A stretch of DNA of 64,000 nt. It comes from Lithobates sylvaticus. Its lineage: Eukaryota; Chordata; Amphibia; Anura; Ranidae. The notes below the pieces were generated by a model that had not been told where the DNA came from, ran no database searches, and saw only the letters and a program-made list of their open reading frames with translations. Where the stretch lies: NCBI GenBank assembly GCA_028564925.1, contig CM053026.1, positions 595,320,661-595,384,660 of the forward strand, written 5' to 3'. A program made the position numbers and the translations under genes. This document shows, one piece after another, positions 22,520 through 34,386 of the stretch. Numbering within the stretch: position 1 is the stretch's first letter; every line of letters begins with the position of its first letter.

Positions 22520-22697
22520 GTTAAAGCCCAAATCTAGGTATTCCAACCACCTCTTGCCCTGCACTAGCGACATCTGTGAAAGACAGTGCTAGAAGGTTAG
22601 CTGGATTTTTTAAAACTGGAGCTGAGCTTTAATTATAGTGATGCAAAAAATATGCTATGATATGTTATTCTATATTTTGGACATCTCAGCTGTATCC

Positions 22698-23070
22698 TTA
22701 AAGTAAAACTACTGTAAAGGGAAATCTTTTTTTCTTTGGCTAGAGTAAAGAGAGATTAGATCTGTCAGTTTTTTTTTAGTTTTTTATTTCTGCCTGTGGG
22801 AGATTCACCCTCTCTATCTGTCATGTTTACCATTATCATCACAAACTTTAAGCTATCCCCAGAAAATTAACAGAGGAGAAATCTTCCACTAGTTCTGGTG
22901 TTCCCTCACTTTAGAAGGATTTCCTCTTACTTCCTGTTTTGCTTATGGGAGAGGAAAAAGGAAAATCTCCCCAATCAGATGGCAAAGAAAAAAAAACCTG
23001 ACAGAGGTTATAACCCTCCCTTACCCTGTCCAAAATGGAAAACAAAATTTTGCCTTTAGTTTTCCTTTAA
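22698..23070. mobile_element. TTAA-bounded MITE, 373 bp
   Basis: It opens TTAAAGTAAAACTACTG and closes GCCTTTAGTTTTCCTTTAA. The ends pair as TTAAAG-AAAACTA inverted repeats. Non-coding. Confidence 0.6.
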
Positions 23071-24031
23071 ATGTGTTGTTTATACCTTCATAGTGTGCCA
23101 GGTACAAGCCAGTGAGACTGGGAGTATCTCTTGGCCAGCCAAAGAAGACCAATAACAGGTAACATCTAAACTGCATCTCAATAGGCAGAAGAAAATGTCA
23201 ACAGGACACCTGGGAGAAAGCTGGGAAATATTTTTTTAGACACATGCAAATGATTTTACCATAGCTTATTATGCTGTGACTGCATCTCTGATTTCAGTTT
23301 TCTCTTCCTAATTTAGTTAAGCATGAATTGCTGGAATTCAGTACTTAATTCGCTGGGGATTGAACAGAGGTCATAGTTGTAGAATTTGACGCACTTACTT
23401 TTGCAAGAAGAGGAGACGTCTTCCATAGAGCTTGTTATTATTTTGTTTCAGTCTACTTCAATTCTTCTGCTGGGATTTGAAGCAAGCGTTTCATAAGTTC
23501 ACTCTTGTGACCTTTTTCTTCCTGCAATTATCTAAATTTGTGGTTTATATGTCCTGTATTTTTTTTTTTTTTTTTACAGTGTAGCAAGCTTGAAACTTTG
23601 AAACTTTCAAATAGGTACAAAAAAATCACTGTTAATTGGTTCCCTGGTGTCCACATAACCATGTCCAACTTTTAAAATGCTGTTTTCTAACTCTACCTCC
23701 CAACTATGGTGCTCTGACATGTACATCTGTGTTAACTAAATTATTTATGTTACTCGTTGTGTAATTAATTTATGATCCGAAATAAAATGAGACTGGATTA
23801 AAGGTAACTGTAACAGCCCTGGTTACCACAGTAACTGATGGTAAGGTGTTCACTGCAGAAGAAGAGTACAAGTAATGCAAAGCCCAAATGCATCTAAAAC
23901 TTTTTCTCTAGTTTTCTCATGTGACATGAGAGTACACACTGCATACACAGAACAGAGCTTCTAGGTGTTTTCCCCTAACATATTTTTGGTTTTGTGTCAA
24001 CCATTTGAGGTATTTCCATCTACTGCTTGTC
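23071..24031. other. Unassigned AT-rich stretch
   Basis: No gene or element terminus is recognised. A poly-T run lies near 23560-23576. Confidence 0.4.
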
Positions 24032-24039
24032 CCTCTGAC

Positions 24040-25436
24040 CAGGGCTGTCTTAATGAGTAAGCACACCTGGGCTCTTCCCAGGGGCCCCAGCTGCATGGGG
24101 GGCCCCTGCACTTTCCCCAAAGCAGCTGGTCTTTGAGCCCATGCTGCCCCAAAATTGGGGGCCCCATGATGGTACTGAGAGTGATGGATACACAGGGGAG
24201 GCAGGCTGGCAGTGGTACGCCGTGCTGTGCAGAATGATACCTATTATTTATCAGCCAGCAGGGAGGGGGCAAGGCTGGAGCACCAGTGATGCTCTGACCT
24301 TGCCCCATGCAGCTTGAATGCTCGGGACTCGAAGGCTGTGGGATAGGAGCTGGAGTGGAAGCTGCTGAGTTGGCAGCACTGAGAGCCCACCTGCGGAAGT
24401 GGCATTGTGGATGGTGTCATGGTGAGCCCAGCTGTCCAGCACTGTTTTCACCGAAGGGCTTGGAAGGCCCAGAGGGATGCTCCCTCCTCTGCCCCTCCTT
24501 CTGCCTGCTTGATTGGTATAGTTGAGTCCAGTGCTGGAGGTGGGCACATAGCCAAAAGTTTACATGCACTGTATCTCCACTGGAAAAAGGGGTAATACAT
24601 TGTTGGAATAATGGTGTTGGGGTATATCAAGGCTATACAGGGGAAAACAATGCTGTGGGGGGATCTGGGGTGTATAGGGGGTAGCAATGCTTGGGGTAGC
24701 TGGGGTGGCTATAGTGCTAGAGGTATTAGGGATGTAGAGAGGCCACCATGTAGGGGGTATTAGGGATGTAGTTTTGTCACAATACAAGGGGTATCTTATG
24801 GTATATGGTAACAGTCTGGGGGGAATATCTAGGGTATAGATGGGTCAGAGTGCTGGGGGAAATATCTAGGGTGTATAGGGGTCAGAGTGTTGGGGGGATA
24901 TCTGGGGTGTAAAGGGATCAGAGTGCTGGGGTGATATCTGGGATGTAGAGGGGGTCACAGTGCTGGGGGGATATCTGGGGTGTAGAGGACTCAGAGTGCT
25001 TGGGGGATATTTAGGGTGTAGAGGGGTCAGAGTCCTGGGGGGATATCAGGGGTGTAGAGGGGTCAGAGTGCTGGGGGGATATCTGGGGTGTAGAGGGGTC
25101 AGAGTCCTGGGGGGATATCAGGGGTGTAAAGGGGTCAGAGTGCTGGGGGGATATCTAAGTTGTAGAGGGGCCATAGTGCTGGGGAGGCATCATTCTAGCA
25201 GATATATTATATGCACAGGACAGCTTTGTTACTTTATGTATGTAGTATTTTCCCAATGTTTCTTTGTGGTACAGAATAAATGTTCATGAAGTTAATGCGG
25301 AGTTCCACCCAAAAGGGGAAGCTCCACTTGTCTGCCCCCTACCTACTTGATGCCTGTTTACCTGCACTGTCTCCATTGTAGGGGCCCCAGAGCATTACTT
25401 TGTTCAGGGGCCCATGATGCTATTAAGATGGTCCTG
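24040..25436. mobile_element. hAT-type non-autonomous element with inner minisatellite
   Basis: The left terminus is CAGGGCTGTCTTAATGAG. The right terminus read inward is CAGGACCATCTTAATAGC. The flanks CCTCTGAC and CCTCTACC agree at 6 of 8 positions and are a plausible decayed 8-bp duplication. GGGGCCCC-rich segments lie near both ends, as in the element at 12372. A piece with a TTAAAG-family terminus (AATGCGGAGTTCCACCC) sits at ~25293. No transposase. Confidence 0.7.
24640..25195 (+). repeat. Minisatellite, ~36-bp unit
   Basis: Tandem units contain AGAGTGCTGGGGGGATATCT and GGGGTGTAGAGGGGTC. About ten recent units in 24870-25160 are close to each other; older units toward 24640 are more diverged. 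A frame runs open through the array as a repeat artefact (RGVRVLGGY repeated), not as a gene. Confidence 0.8.
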
Positions 25437-26617
25437 CCTCTACCAGGTACCAGAACAGGAAGTGTGGGGAAAGGAAATTTCCCCAACATAAACACATGAC
25501 CTAAAACATGACAGAGGATCTAATATTTTTCAATCTACCAAAAAAAAAATTGGGCTTAAAAATGCAATCCATTGGATTATAGGGATATGCCATTACTGAC
25601 GTTTTAAGGCACAAGCTTTGTAGCATTTATACCTATGCATGCATTTCTAAATAAGTCTCTGACCCAATACAAGAATGTAGCCAGCGACGTGTCTGGACAC
25701 CTTGTATGCACATTCTTCTTTAAAGAGAAAGTCAACTCAGTTTTCAAAAATTAAAAGTCAGAAGCTACAAATAATGTAACTGCTGACTTAAGAAAAAGAC
25801 ACATACCAGCCCTCAGAGTCCGTCACTGTCTTCCTCTAAACCTCCAAACTGCGACCCGGGGGCCAGATGTGGCCCTTTGCCTGCCTTTATCTGGCCCTGG
25901 GGCACTATTCATCCCACTGATATGAGACACTATTCTGCCCCCTGACACCAAAAATGGGGCATAATTCATCCTGATCTAGGTTATGGAAGCCAGCTGTGAC
26001 TCTCTGAAGTGCAACAGCCGCCTCCCCATTGCACATGCACAAAACACGACAGCTCTCCCTACTGGGGAATGTGAAATGCAGCAGAAAGTTGTTGAGATGA
26101 CCAGCAGACACAGAGCTTACAACATTAAAGGAGATTTTTCAAGTAAGCTTTTATTGGATTGTTAAAAATAACTATTGCTTGTAATTGCTATTACAATGCT
26201 TATCTTATACAAAAAAAAAGTGTATGCTGTGACCATAGAACTCCTTTAATGACATACTGAATGCATTATACTTGGCTATCACAAAAAATCTTTGTTCATC
26301 TTAGGATACCCTGAACCTGGGTGTACATTGCATGCTGTCCCTGTTTAGTGGTCCCATGTCCGATCACTAGCATACCGCACAGGGAAATATGGGCACTTAC
26401 AGTAATTATTACTTAGGTATGTGACCTGCATCATAAGAAGTCATTCCAAAGTCAAGACCTGCAGGCTGTGTACAACACATTTTCCTGGCAGCTATCGGCT
26501 TCAGTTACTTTTAGGAGGTTATGCTAAAGCAGACTTAGCCTCTGATATATTTTTACATGTTAAGGCATGCTAAGCAATGTGTAATATCCAGGGTTTTAAT
26601 TCAAAGAGACCACAGTG
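25437..26617. other. Mostly unassigned; decayed MITE ends
   Basis: TTAAAGAGAAAGTCAACTCA at 25719 looks like a TTAA MITE start. About 25833-25960 resembles a hAT-type end (CCTCCAAACTGCGACCCGGG, GCCAGATGTGGCCC). Neither has a visible partner end. No gene is recognised. Confidence 0.4.
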
Positions 26618-27197
26618 TGTCAGTAACTTGGTAGGAGGCCGAGATGCTGGGAGGGCTCCCCTTGCGGCCGAGCGCAGCACACCACTGAAGGTGGAACAGC
26701 AGGTGTGGTGCCCACAGAAGCACGGGTGCCGGAGACAGGCGTGCTTGGAAGGTCCAGGAGTCCAGTGGAATAACTGAATAGCAGAGCCAGGTGCCAGGCC
26801 AGGGGTCATTCACAGAGAGACAGTCCAGGATCAGAATGACCTAAGATAAGCTGCGTCTTAGTACAGGGAGCAGGATAAGCAGAGTCAAATAGCCAGGCCG
26901 GGGTCAGATGCTGGGAGCAGGCAGGAAGAAGTCAGGTGCAAGCCAAAGGGTCAAGCCAGAGGATCAGGAAGAGCAGGTCAAAACAAGCCGGGTCGGTACA
27001 CAGGAGATCAGATCAGCAGATAATACAGGGCACAGGAACACAGGGAGAGCTGAAGACAAACCAGCAACTGCAGACACTAGCAGACTTCCTTATATAGGCC
27101 CATGTGACCTGCTGGTAGGGATACTGGGTCCTAAACTCCTTCTCCTGCCAGAGATTCTGGGTCCTAAAGCCCTTCTCCTTCTGTTGATTCCCTGACA
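26618..27197 (-). mobile_element. Solo LTR, Gypsy-like, 580 bp
   Basis: On the minus strand it starts TGTCAGGGAATCAAC and ends AGTTACTGACA, with TG/CA ends and short inverted termini like those of the Gypsy LTR at 21844. CAGTG flanks both sides, a 5-bp duplication. CTATATAAGGAAG on the minus strand is a likely TATA box. There is no internal region, so this is a solo-LTR fossil. Confidence 0.8.
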
Positions 27198-27867
27198 CAG
27201 TGCCTACCTTAAAAATGCCTTTATCTGTGCTTTTTTTTTTATAAGGACTGCACCCTATTTATTCAGGTATCCCCCTGGGTCAGCACCTACATCTTGGACA
27301 GATATGCAGAGATGACAGTCATGTAAATTGTTGTCTTTGCAGTTTTTGACTGCATACGCAGACACAGACCAACCCTCTTCCGCATTTTCTTACCTTGCTA
27401 GTTACCTACTTAACTGTACTTTAAGGGCACTTTCACACCGGTTCATTTTCAAACTAGCAGTAAAACGCCTATGTGTTAACGAAGCGTTTTTGCAGCATTC
27501 GTGGTGCGTTTTTTTTAAGCCCCTTCCTGCCCAAGCCATTTTTCAGCTTTCGGCGCTGTCACACTTTGAATGACAATTGCGCGGTCGTGCGACGCAGTAC
27601 CCAAATTACCTTTTTTTCATTTTCCCCTCACAAATAGATATAGAATATATGAACAAAAAGGGCTATGGGGGTACCTCATCCTAAATAAAGTTTACACAAA
27701 AAAGACCCAACATGACAGATTATTGCGGTACCATAGAGGAATTCATACAAAAATACTTTATAATAAATTTATTATACAAAATAGAATATATACAAAAAAA
27801 TTTAAAATCATGAAGAATGTTCTCTTGAAATTCAACAGTTATAGTTACAGTACATGTAAAAAAAAGA

Positions 27868-27905
27868 TGGTTGACGCGTTTCACAAAATAGCTTCTTCAG
27901 AACCA
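27868..27905 (-). ncRNA. Hammerhead-ribozyme-like motif in the left arm
   Basis: Read on the minus strand: TGGTT, CTGAAGA, an 11-base segment, GAAA, CGCGTC, AACCA. CTGAAGA and GAAA fit the two core strands, TGGTT/AACCA gives a perfect 5-bp stem I, and ACGCGT is self-complementary, as in type I hammerheads whose very short stem III forms in dimers. Cleavage would follow GTC. Stem II is poorly paired, so activity is doubtful. Confidence 0.45.
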
Positions 27906-27994
27906 AATATTTATTGACTTGTAACAAGAGAACCCTAAATTAGAAATATGGGAGAAAAAGATACCATTAAGCATATGCCTTGTAAAGATTAAAC

Positions 27995-28069
<75 letters not shown>

Positions 28070-28298
28070 TAATATATATATATAGAGTATTTATAATAGT
28101 CATTGCACATAGATGTAGTGTCCCAAAGAGGACCCAGACATCAAAAATTACATGTTATATCCCCAAATAGTTGGACCTGAAGATCGAACACCATTTCCGA
28201 TCTTCAAGTCCAACTATTTGGGGATATAACATGTAATTTTTGATGTCTGGGTCCTCTTTGGGACACTACATCTATGTGCAATGACTATTATAAATACT

Positions 28299-28368
<70 letters not shown>

Positions 28369-28462
28369 TTGTTTAATCTTTACAAGGCATATGCTTAATG
28401 GTATATTTTTCTCCCATATTTCTCATTTTAAGGTTCTCTGGTTTACGAGTCAATAAATATTT

Positions 28463-28500
28463 GGTTCTGAAGAAGCTATTTTGTCAAACGCGTTAACCAT
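28463..28500 (+). ncRNA. Hammerhead-like motif, mirror copy in the right arm
   Basis: This is the same motif on the plus strand (TGGTT, CTGAAGA, then CAAACGCGTT, AACCA). Stem I is kept, while the GAAA core strand and the GTC site are altered. It is present because the arms are inverted copies. Confidence 0.35.
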
Positions 28501-29786
28501 CTTTTTTTGACATGTCTTGTAACTATAACTGATGAATTTCAAGAAAACATTTTTCATGATTTTAAAAAGTTTTTGTATATATTCTATTTTGTATAATACA
28601 TTTATTAGAAAGTATTTTTGTATGAATTCCTCTATGGTACTGCAATAATCCATCATGTTGGGTCTATTTTGTCCCCACAAATAGAGTTTTCTTTTTGTGG
28701 TATTTCATCACCTCTGCGGTTTTTATTTCTTGCGCTTTAAACAAAAGAAGAGTGACAAGTTTGAAAAAAACACAAATATTTTTTACTTTTTGCTATAATA
28801 AATATCCAAATAATTTTTTTTTTTTTTTAAAACCAATTTTTTCCTCCAGTTTAGGCTGATGTGAATTCTTCTACATATTTTTGGTAAAAAAAAATCGCAA
28901 TAAGCGTATATATATCTACAAAATAGGGGATAGATTTATAGCATTTTTATTATTATAATTTTTTTACTAGTAATGGCGGTGATCTGCAATTTTTATCATG
29001 ACTACGACATTATGGCGGACACATCGTACAATTTTGACACATTTTTGGAACCATTGTCATTAATACAGTGATCAGTCCGATTAAAAATGCATTGATTACT
29101 GTAAAAATGTCACTGGCGGTGAAGGGGTTAAATATGTTACCTAGGGAGTGATTCTAACTGTAGGGATAGGGGACTCACAAGGGGAGGAGACCGATCGGTG
29201 TTCCTCTGTACTGGGAACACACCATCGGTCTCCTTTCACCTGACAAGACGTGGATCTGTGTGTTTACATCGGATCCCCAGTGACGCCCTGGTGGGCCAGG
29301 AAGGCGAGGACGTCATATGACGCCCACCCAGAACGAGAGCCGCACCGCCTGGCCATCATATGACAGCTGGCGGGCGGCAAGCAGTTAAAGGACATGTGAA
29401 AACCAGAAATTCTTAGTGGGGATGTTTTGAGGCGGCTCCCATTCATTTCAATGGGGAGGAGCATTTTTTGTGCAGTTTTTTTTAGCTCCCCAAACATGCT
29501 CCAAAGATGCTAAAAGCAGGATTTCTTTCACCGGAACGAAAGCACCCTAGTGTGAAAACATTTACTGATTTTAAAGGTAAGCATTTTTCTTAACTTTTGT
29601 GTTAAAAAAAGCACCTGAAAAGCTCATGTGTAATCAGACTGCAGTTTTGCAGTCTGATTACTCAGGTAGAGGAGACACTCGGGAATCTCGTACAGCAGCT
29701 GCTCATTCCCGTGCAGCAGGTACTCATTCTTATGCACATGTGCAGAATCATGAGCATAGAAGCCCAAGACAAGCAAGGACTAGAAT

Positions 29787-31025
29787 CAGAGCCGATCGGC
29801 CCTATAGGCACACTATGCAAGCTGCTTAGGGCCCCGCCGCTGTGGGGGGGCCCCCAAGACCCAGCATCCCCCCTGCACCTCTGGCTGGTCGTTTAGAGTG
29901 CAGTGAGGAGAGGTGGGAGGAGGTGGAAGGCGGCGATCGGCAGCTCTATGGTGTCTGAGTGGGCGGCGGCATCTCCCTGAGATTTGTAGTACTCTCAGTG
30001 TATACAATGGAGAGGAGAAGGGAGGGGCCTGTGACCCAGGCAGGTATCAGTTTCACTTTCACTCTGCTTGAACACTGTTGCTGATGCCCAGGTCAGAGGC
30101 CCCTCCCCTCTCTGCTGTATACATGGGAGATCCCCCTGCCTGTGGACACCATATAGCTGCCGATCGCCGCCTCCCACCTCCACCAGCCAGGTACAGGGGA
30201 ACCTCTGCAAGGGGGGGGAGTCAGCTGTTTGGGGGCCCAAATGTAAGAGGGGGGGCTTTCTGGGGACACTAATGTAAGGAAGGGGGCCTCTGGGGACACT
30301 AATGTAAGAGGGGGGCTATCTGGGGACACGAATGTAAGGACGGGGCCCTCTGGGGACACTGATGTAAAGACGGGGCCCTCTGGGGACACTGATGTAAGAG
30401 GGGGCCCCCTGGGGACACTAATGTCAGAGGGGGGGCTCTCTGGGGACCCTGTGTAAGGAGGGGCTCTCTGGGGACACTGTTCAAGGAGAGGCTCTCTGGG
30501 GATACTAATTTAAGAGGGAAGGCTCTCTTGGGACCCTGGTGTAAGGGGAGGCTCTCTTGGGACCCTGGTGTAAGGGGGGGCTCTCTGGGACCCTGGTGTA
30601 AGGGGGGCTCTCTGGGGAGCCTGGTGTAAGGGGAGGCTCTCTGGGGACCCTGGTGTAAGTGGAGGCTCTCTGAGGACCCTGATGTAGGGGGATACCCTCT
30701 GGGGACCCTGATGTAAGTAGGGAGGCTCACTGGGGACCCTATTGTAAGGAGGGGCTCTCTGAGGACACTGATGTAAGGGGGGCTCTCTGGGGATCCTGAT
30801 GTAAGGAGGGGCTTTCTGGGGATCCTGATGTAAGTGGGGCTCTCTGGGGACTCTGATGTAAGGGGAGGCTCTCTGGGAAACCTAATGTAGGGGGAGGCTC
30901 TCTGGGGACCCTGATGTAAGGGGGGGGGATCTCTGGGGACCCTAATGTAGGGGGGGGGCTCTCTGGGGACCCTGATGTAGGGGGAGACTCTCTGAGGACA
31001 CTGATTTAAGGGGGGCTGTCTGGGG
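29787..31025 (+). mobile_element. hAT-like element, right end lost, with long minisatellite
   Basis: The left end CAGAGCCGATCGGCCCTATA is followed by GCTTAGGGCCCC, resembling hAT-type non-autonomous elements. No matching right terminus or 8-bp duplication is visible; the element stops at LTR sequence near 31028. Most of its right two thirds is a minisatellite. Confidence 0.45.
30230..31025 (+). repeat. Minisatellite, ~28-32-bp unit, ~27 copies
   Basis: Units read GGGGACCCTGATGTAAGG, then GGGGCTCTCT. Both unit length and G-run length vary. An open minus-strand frame across the array is a repeat artefact. It is G-rich enough to allow G-quadruplex formation on the plus strand. Confidence 0.85.
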
Positions 31026-31027
31026 AT

Positions 31028-32440
31028 TTTGTCTTCAGCTCTGGTTCCTGTGTTTTTGATTCTAATCCAAGTCTGCTAACCTTGTTCCTGACTCGGCTAC
31101 GTCTAACACCTCTCTTGTTATACCTGTGTTCGCTTTTGTTACCGAACTCAGCTTGGATTTATGACTACGTCTCTGTTTCCTGATTTGGTACCCCACCAGC
31201 AGCACATTACCACCTTCAGCCTGTTCCTGACCTTGATCCTGATCCCGATTCTGCACCTGGCTGCCTGGCTGCCACTCAACAGGGCCTGTGACCAGACTCC
31301 ATACCACCATACCACCACTGGAAGGACTCTGGTGTCTCCAATCTACAGCTAACTAATACAGCTTCCTGGCACCTGTGCCCTTCCACTGTCCAAGCAGTCC
31401 CTGTCTCCACTATCAGGGGTCAGTGTTGCCAACCTTCCGTTAATTTATAGGCAGCCCTGTAAATTTCAGCCCATTTTCCGGCTGCCCGTAAAATCCCATT
31501 ACGGGCAGTAGCACCCGTAAAAAACTGTGCATGCACTGTTCCAAAGCCTGCCAGGCTCGGGAAAGATCGTACACGCTGGGCGGCGCATGCGCAGTTACGT
31601 AATGTCGCTGTGTGGCGCCATTTTTAAATGGAAGGCACCTGCACAGACACAGTGACACAGCACTACCAGGCCAGTCTGGGGGGGGGGGGGGGTTGCTGAT
31701 GTAAGGGGGGAGTGAATACAATAATGTAAGGGGGCACTGATATAAAGGTTCCTCCCTATATTAGTAACCCTATCCCTAATCCCTATAATAGTGTATTCAC
31801 TCTATGGAAGGTGGTCTCTGGTCACCAGCGTGCCCCCCACATCAGAGTTCCTGGCATTCCCCTTCACATCAGAGTCTGCAGGATTCCCCTTTACAGTGCA
31901 AGGGCAATGCTGCAGACCCTAATGTAAGTGGGAACTCTGATGTAAAGGGAATGCAGTGGACTCCAGTGGTCACCAGAGCCCCCCCTTACACCAGACTTCC
32001 CCTTTACACAAGAGTTCCCTTTCACTGTAAGGGGGAATCCTGCAGACTCTGATGTAAGGGGGAACTCTGCTGACTGGGTTATAGTAACCTGATCTTCATG
32101 TCAATGGGGAAATATGTTTTTTTACTTTTGTTTAACTTAAACACATTGCTAATGGCACTAACTATATGTTTATAGTTTAAATATTGATGTTTGCGCTGTT
32201 TAGCACTGAAAACTGTAATTTTAGGTACTTTTTTTTGCAGTGGCAGTAAAATAAATTGTTTCTGCTAGTAAATTTCATGTTTTTTGTCATAAAAAAAAAA
32301 AAAAAAATGTGTTTGTAAATTTTAGCGTCCTGCCAGTAATTTAATTTTGGGATGTTGGCAACACTGCCAGGGGTGCTTGGATGGGAATTGTGCAAGAGGC
32401 CCCCCTTGTCATCTTGGGCACCACAGTCAGGTACATGACA
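31028..32440 (+). mobile_element. Truncated Gypsy-like LTR split by a hAT element
   Basis: 31028-31420 and 32367-32440 join into LTR-like sequence ending GTCAGGTACATGACA. The left terminus is missing next to the minisatellite. The hAT-type element at 31421-32366 sits inside it. This is an incomplete fossil with no internal region. Confidence 0.5.
31421..32366. mobile_element. hAT-type non-autonomous element, 946 bp
   Basis: The termini are CAGTGTTGCCAACCTTCC and, read inward, CAGTGTTGCCAACATCCC. The flanks TCAGGGGT and CCAGGGGT match at 7 of 8 positions, so an 8-bp duplication is clear. The interior has G and A/T tracts and a degenerate repeat based on TGATGTAAGGGGGAACTCTG. No transposase. 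Confidence 0.8.
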
Positions 32441-32569
32441 GACACTGAGAAAACTTTTCTACCACCTGCAGCAGACTAATGGCATGATAAGCGGGGAGCA
32501 TAAATAATTTCAAAAAACTATTAGATAAGCACCTGAACTACCACAACATACAGAGATTTGCAATGAAAT

Positions 32570-33650
32570 TGTAGCACCCACACTTTATTAAAGTGTGCGC
32601 TATCAATGTAAATTTAGTTTTTCCCAGAACTGTAACGGAGTTCTGGGGGTTAATTGTACAGGTTTTACTTTGGCATCAGTTTGGCTGGGCTGTACTGAAG
32701 TTCCGCCTGGTCATAGGTGCAGTGAGGCACCTGTGACAGGCTGAGAACAGAGCCTGGTTGGACGTGTTAGGTACCAATCTTTCCCGGAGCCAATCAGTGG
32801 GCAGTTCTGGCCCCGCTGCATAGTCTGGGAAGGGGTATTTAAAGGTGCTGAAGTCACGTGTTCAGGGTTCGGCTGCTGCTTTGATTCCTGGTTCCAGTCC
32901 GGGGCAGCCCCGTGAGGGGTCACGGGCCCAGGAGTGTCTGCCGTCCCCGCAAGCATGGTCACTCTGACCAGCCCCAGAGGCCCTCATGGTCTGGGGTGGG
33001 GATCCGTCCGTTCCCGAGCCTCGGAACTGGCTAGTTCGAGGCCCAGTAACCGAAGGAGGATTCAAAGGCGTCCCGGTGTGCTCTCGGTATTGGAGGGACA
33101 CGGCAACTCGTACAAGTGACCAGGGGAGGACTCTTCGGAGGAGGGCCAACAAGCTGGCTGCTCAGTAAGAGCCTGGGAGCTGAGTTGTATGGACACTAGA
33201 GAATCCACACTTCCCACAGTATTGCCAAGAAGGCTGAGAGATCCAGGTACTGTGAGAAAGGTTCCTACTTATCTTTAGTTACAATCTAGTCTGTGGCAGA
33301 GACTTTGTTAAGTTTTCCGGCTCACGTGCTGGCTGCTAGATCTCTGGCTAGAGGTTTATCCAGCAGTGAAGCGCCCAGTTGCGAGTGGCTAACTAGAGAC
33401 ATTCAGTGGATGTCAGCAGTTCAAAGTGCCTGAGTTTTATCACCCGTGCCCTCTATTCCCATCTGAGACTTTGTTACTGTTGGATGTTACCCCTGCAAAA
33501 TAAAAATCCACAAAAGGACTTTTGTGTGTCAGCTCTGAAGTTACTGGGTACTAACTTTGGGAACCCCTAGACAAAGGAAGACGAGCTACGAGGAGGTAAT
33601 CGGTAAGCCCAGAAAAGTCAAGGCCGCCCCTAGGGGTTATGGCCGCTACA
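32570..33650 (+). mobile_element. Solo LTR, 1081 bp
   Basis: It begins TGTAGCACCCACACTTTATT and ends TTATGGCCGCTACA, with TG/CA ends and TGTAGC/GCTACA inverted termini. GGGTATTTAAAGGTGC at ~32834 resembles a TATA region and AATAAAAATCC near 33500 a polyadenylation signal, giving plus orientation. The flanks AAAT and TAAT fit a 4-bp duplication with one change. No internal region; fossil. Confidence 0.65.
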
Positions 33651-33692
33651 TAATACTGACATAAAATCACACACATAGGTTGGACTTGATGG

Positions 33693-34386
33693 TGTCACGA
33701 ATCGGGTATGACGGGGAACAGGAGGTGGATCCCCTATGCCAATGAGGCGATAGCACGGGTTGTATTGGAGGACCGGTTCTAATGTTGCTACTGGTTTTCA
33801 CCAGAGCCCGCCGCAAGGCGGGACGGACTTGCAGCGGCGGTAGCAACCAGGTCATGTCTTCCAATAGCAACTCGACCCCACTGACAGCTGAGACAGGCGC
33901 GGTACACAAGGATTAGGCAGAGGCAAGGTCAAACGTAGCAAAAGGTCAGGGCAGGTGGCAAAGGTTCGTAGTCAGGGGCAACGGCAGAGATCTGGATACA
34001 CAGTAGGAGCAAACACAAGAACGCTTTCACTGGGCACTATAGGCAACAAGATCCGGCGCGGGCAGGAAGGGGGAGTGTATATTTAAAGGGTGCAGGTGTG
34101 TGGTGATTTGGGCCAGGCACCAATCAATTGTGTGCTGGCCCTTAAAGAATGACAGTAGTGTGCGCGCGCGCGCCTGGGGAGCGGGGGCGCGCGCACCGGG
34201 GAAATCAGGAGAGGAGAGGCGAGGAGAGTGGGATGCGATCCCCGGGCGGACCGGGGCCGCCACGAGGATCGCATCTTGGACACCGAGCGGCGCCTGCGGT
34301 CAGCGGAGCCGACCGAGGCGCCGCAGAGCCGAGGACGCCGTGGGCGCTCCGGGATGGAGGAGGCACCCGGAGCGCTCGGCGTTACA
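33693..34386 (-). mobile_element. Solo LTR, Gypsy-like, 694 bp
   Basis: On the plus strand it runs from TGTCACGAATCGGG to CTCGGCGTTACA, with GATGG repeated exactly on both sides (33688-33692 and 34387-34391). The GC-rich 34160-34386 part would be the 5' side in minus orientation. No internal region; fossil. Confidence 0.8.

Larger units (their letters stand above)
27639..28671. mobile_element. TA-rich palindromic foldback insertion
   Basis: The arms at ~27703-28175 and ~28195-28665 are inverted copies (GACCCAACATGACAGATTAT and its complement) around a centre near 28185 (CTGAAGATCGAA...TTCCGATCTTCAAG). Each arm holds a (TA)n tract (27998-28085 and about 28296-28365). The host word ACAAATAGA with CC flank is repeated on both sides, so the duplication is about 13 bp with one mismatch. 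Each arm carries the hammerhead-like motif noted separately. Confidence 0.75.
27515..29388 (+). mobile_element. TTAA-bounded element, family A, split by a palindrome
   Basis: TTAA stands at 27515-27518 and 29385-29388. Its content (GCGCGGTCGTGCGACGCAG, CCTCTGCGGTTTTTATTTC, TTACTAGTAATGGCGGTGAT, ATGACGCCCACCCAGAACGA) follows the element at 2004-3008 in the same order. The inserted palindrome interrupts it after CACAAATAGA. Confidence 0.7.
27424..29555. repeat. Host MITE split by a family A TTAA element
   Basis: The left piece AGGGCACTTTCACACCGGTT (27424-27514) and right piece (29389-29555, ending near GAAAGCACCCTAGTGTGAAA) look like the two arms of a Harbinger-type MITE. The inner TTAA repeat lies exactly between them. 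The boundaries are approximate and the right terminus is diverged. Confidence 0.45.

Noticed and set aside
24960-25289. 109-codon open frame with repeated RGVRVLGGY
   Set aside because: It is the translation of a 36-bp minisatellite whose unit is a multiple of three; no gene context.
27897-28456. Hydrophobic IYIYIY frames that look like membrane segments
   Set aside because: They are translations of (TA)n tracts.
30299-30730. 143-codon minus-strand frame rich in proline and serine
   Set aside because: It lies wholly in a G-rich minisatellite; stop-free only because the repeat unit lacks stops.
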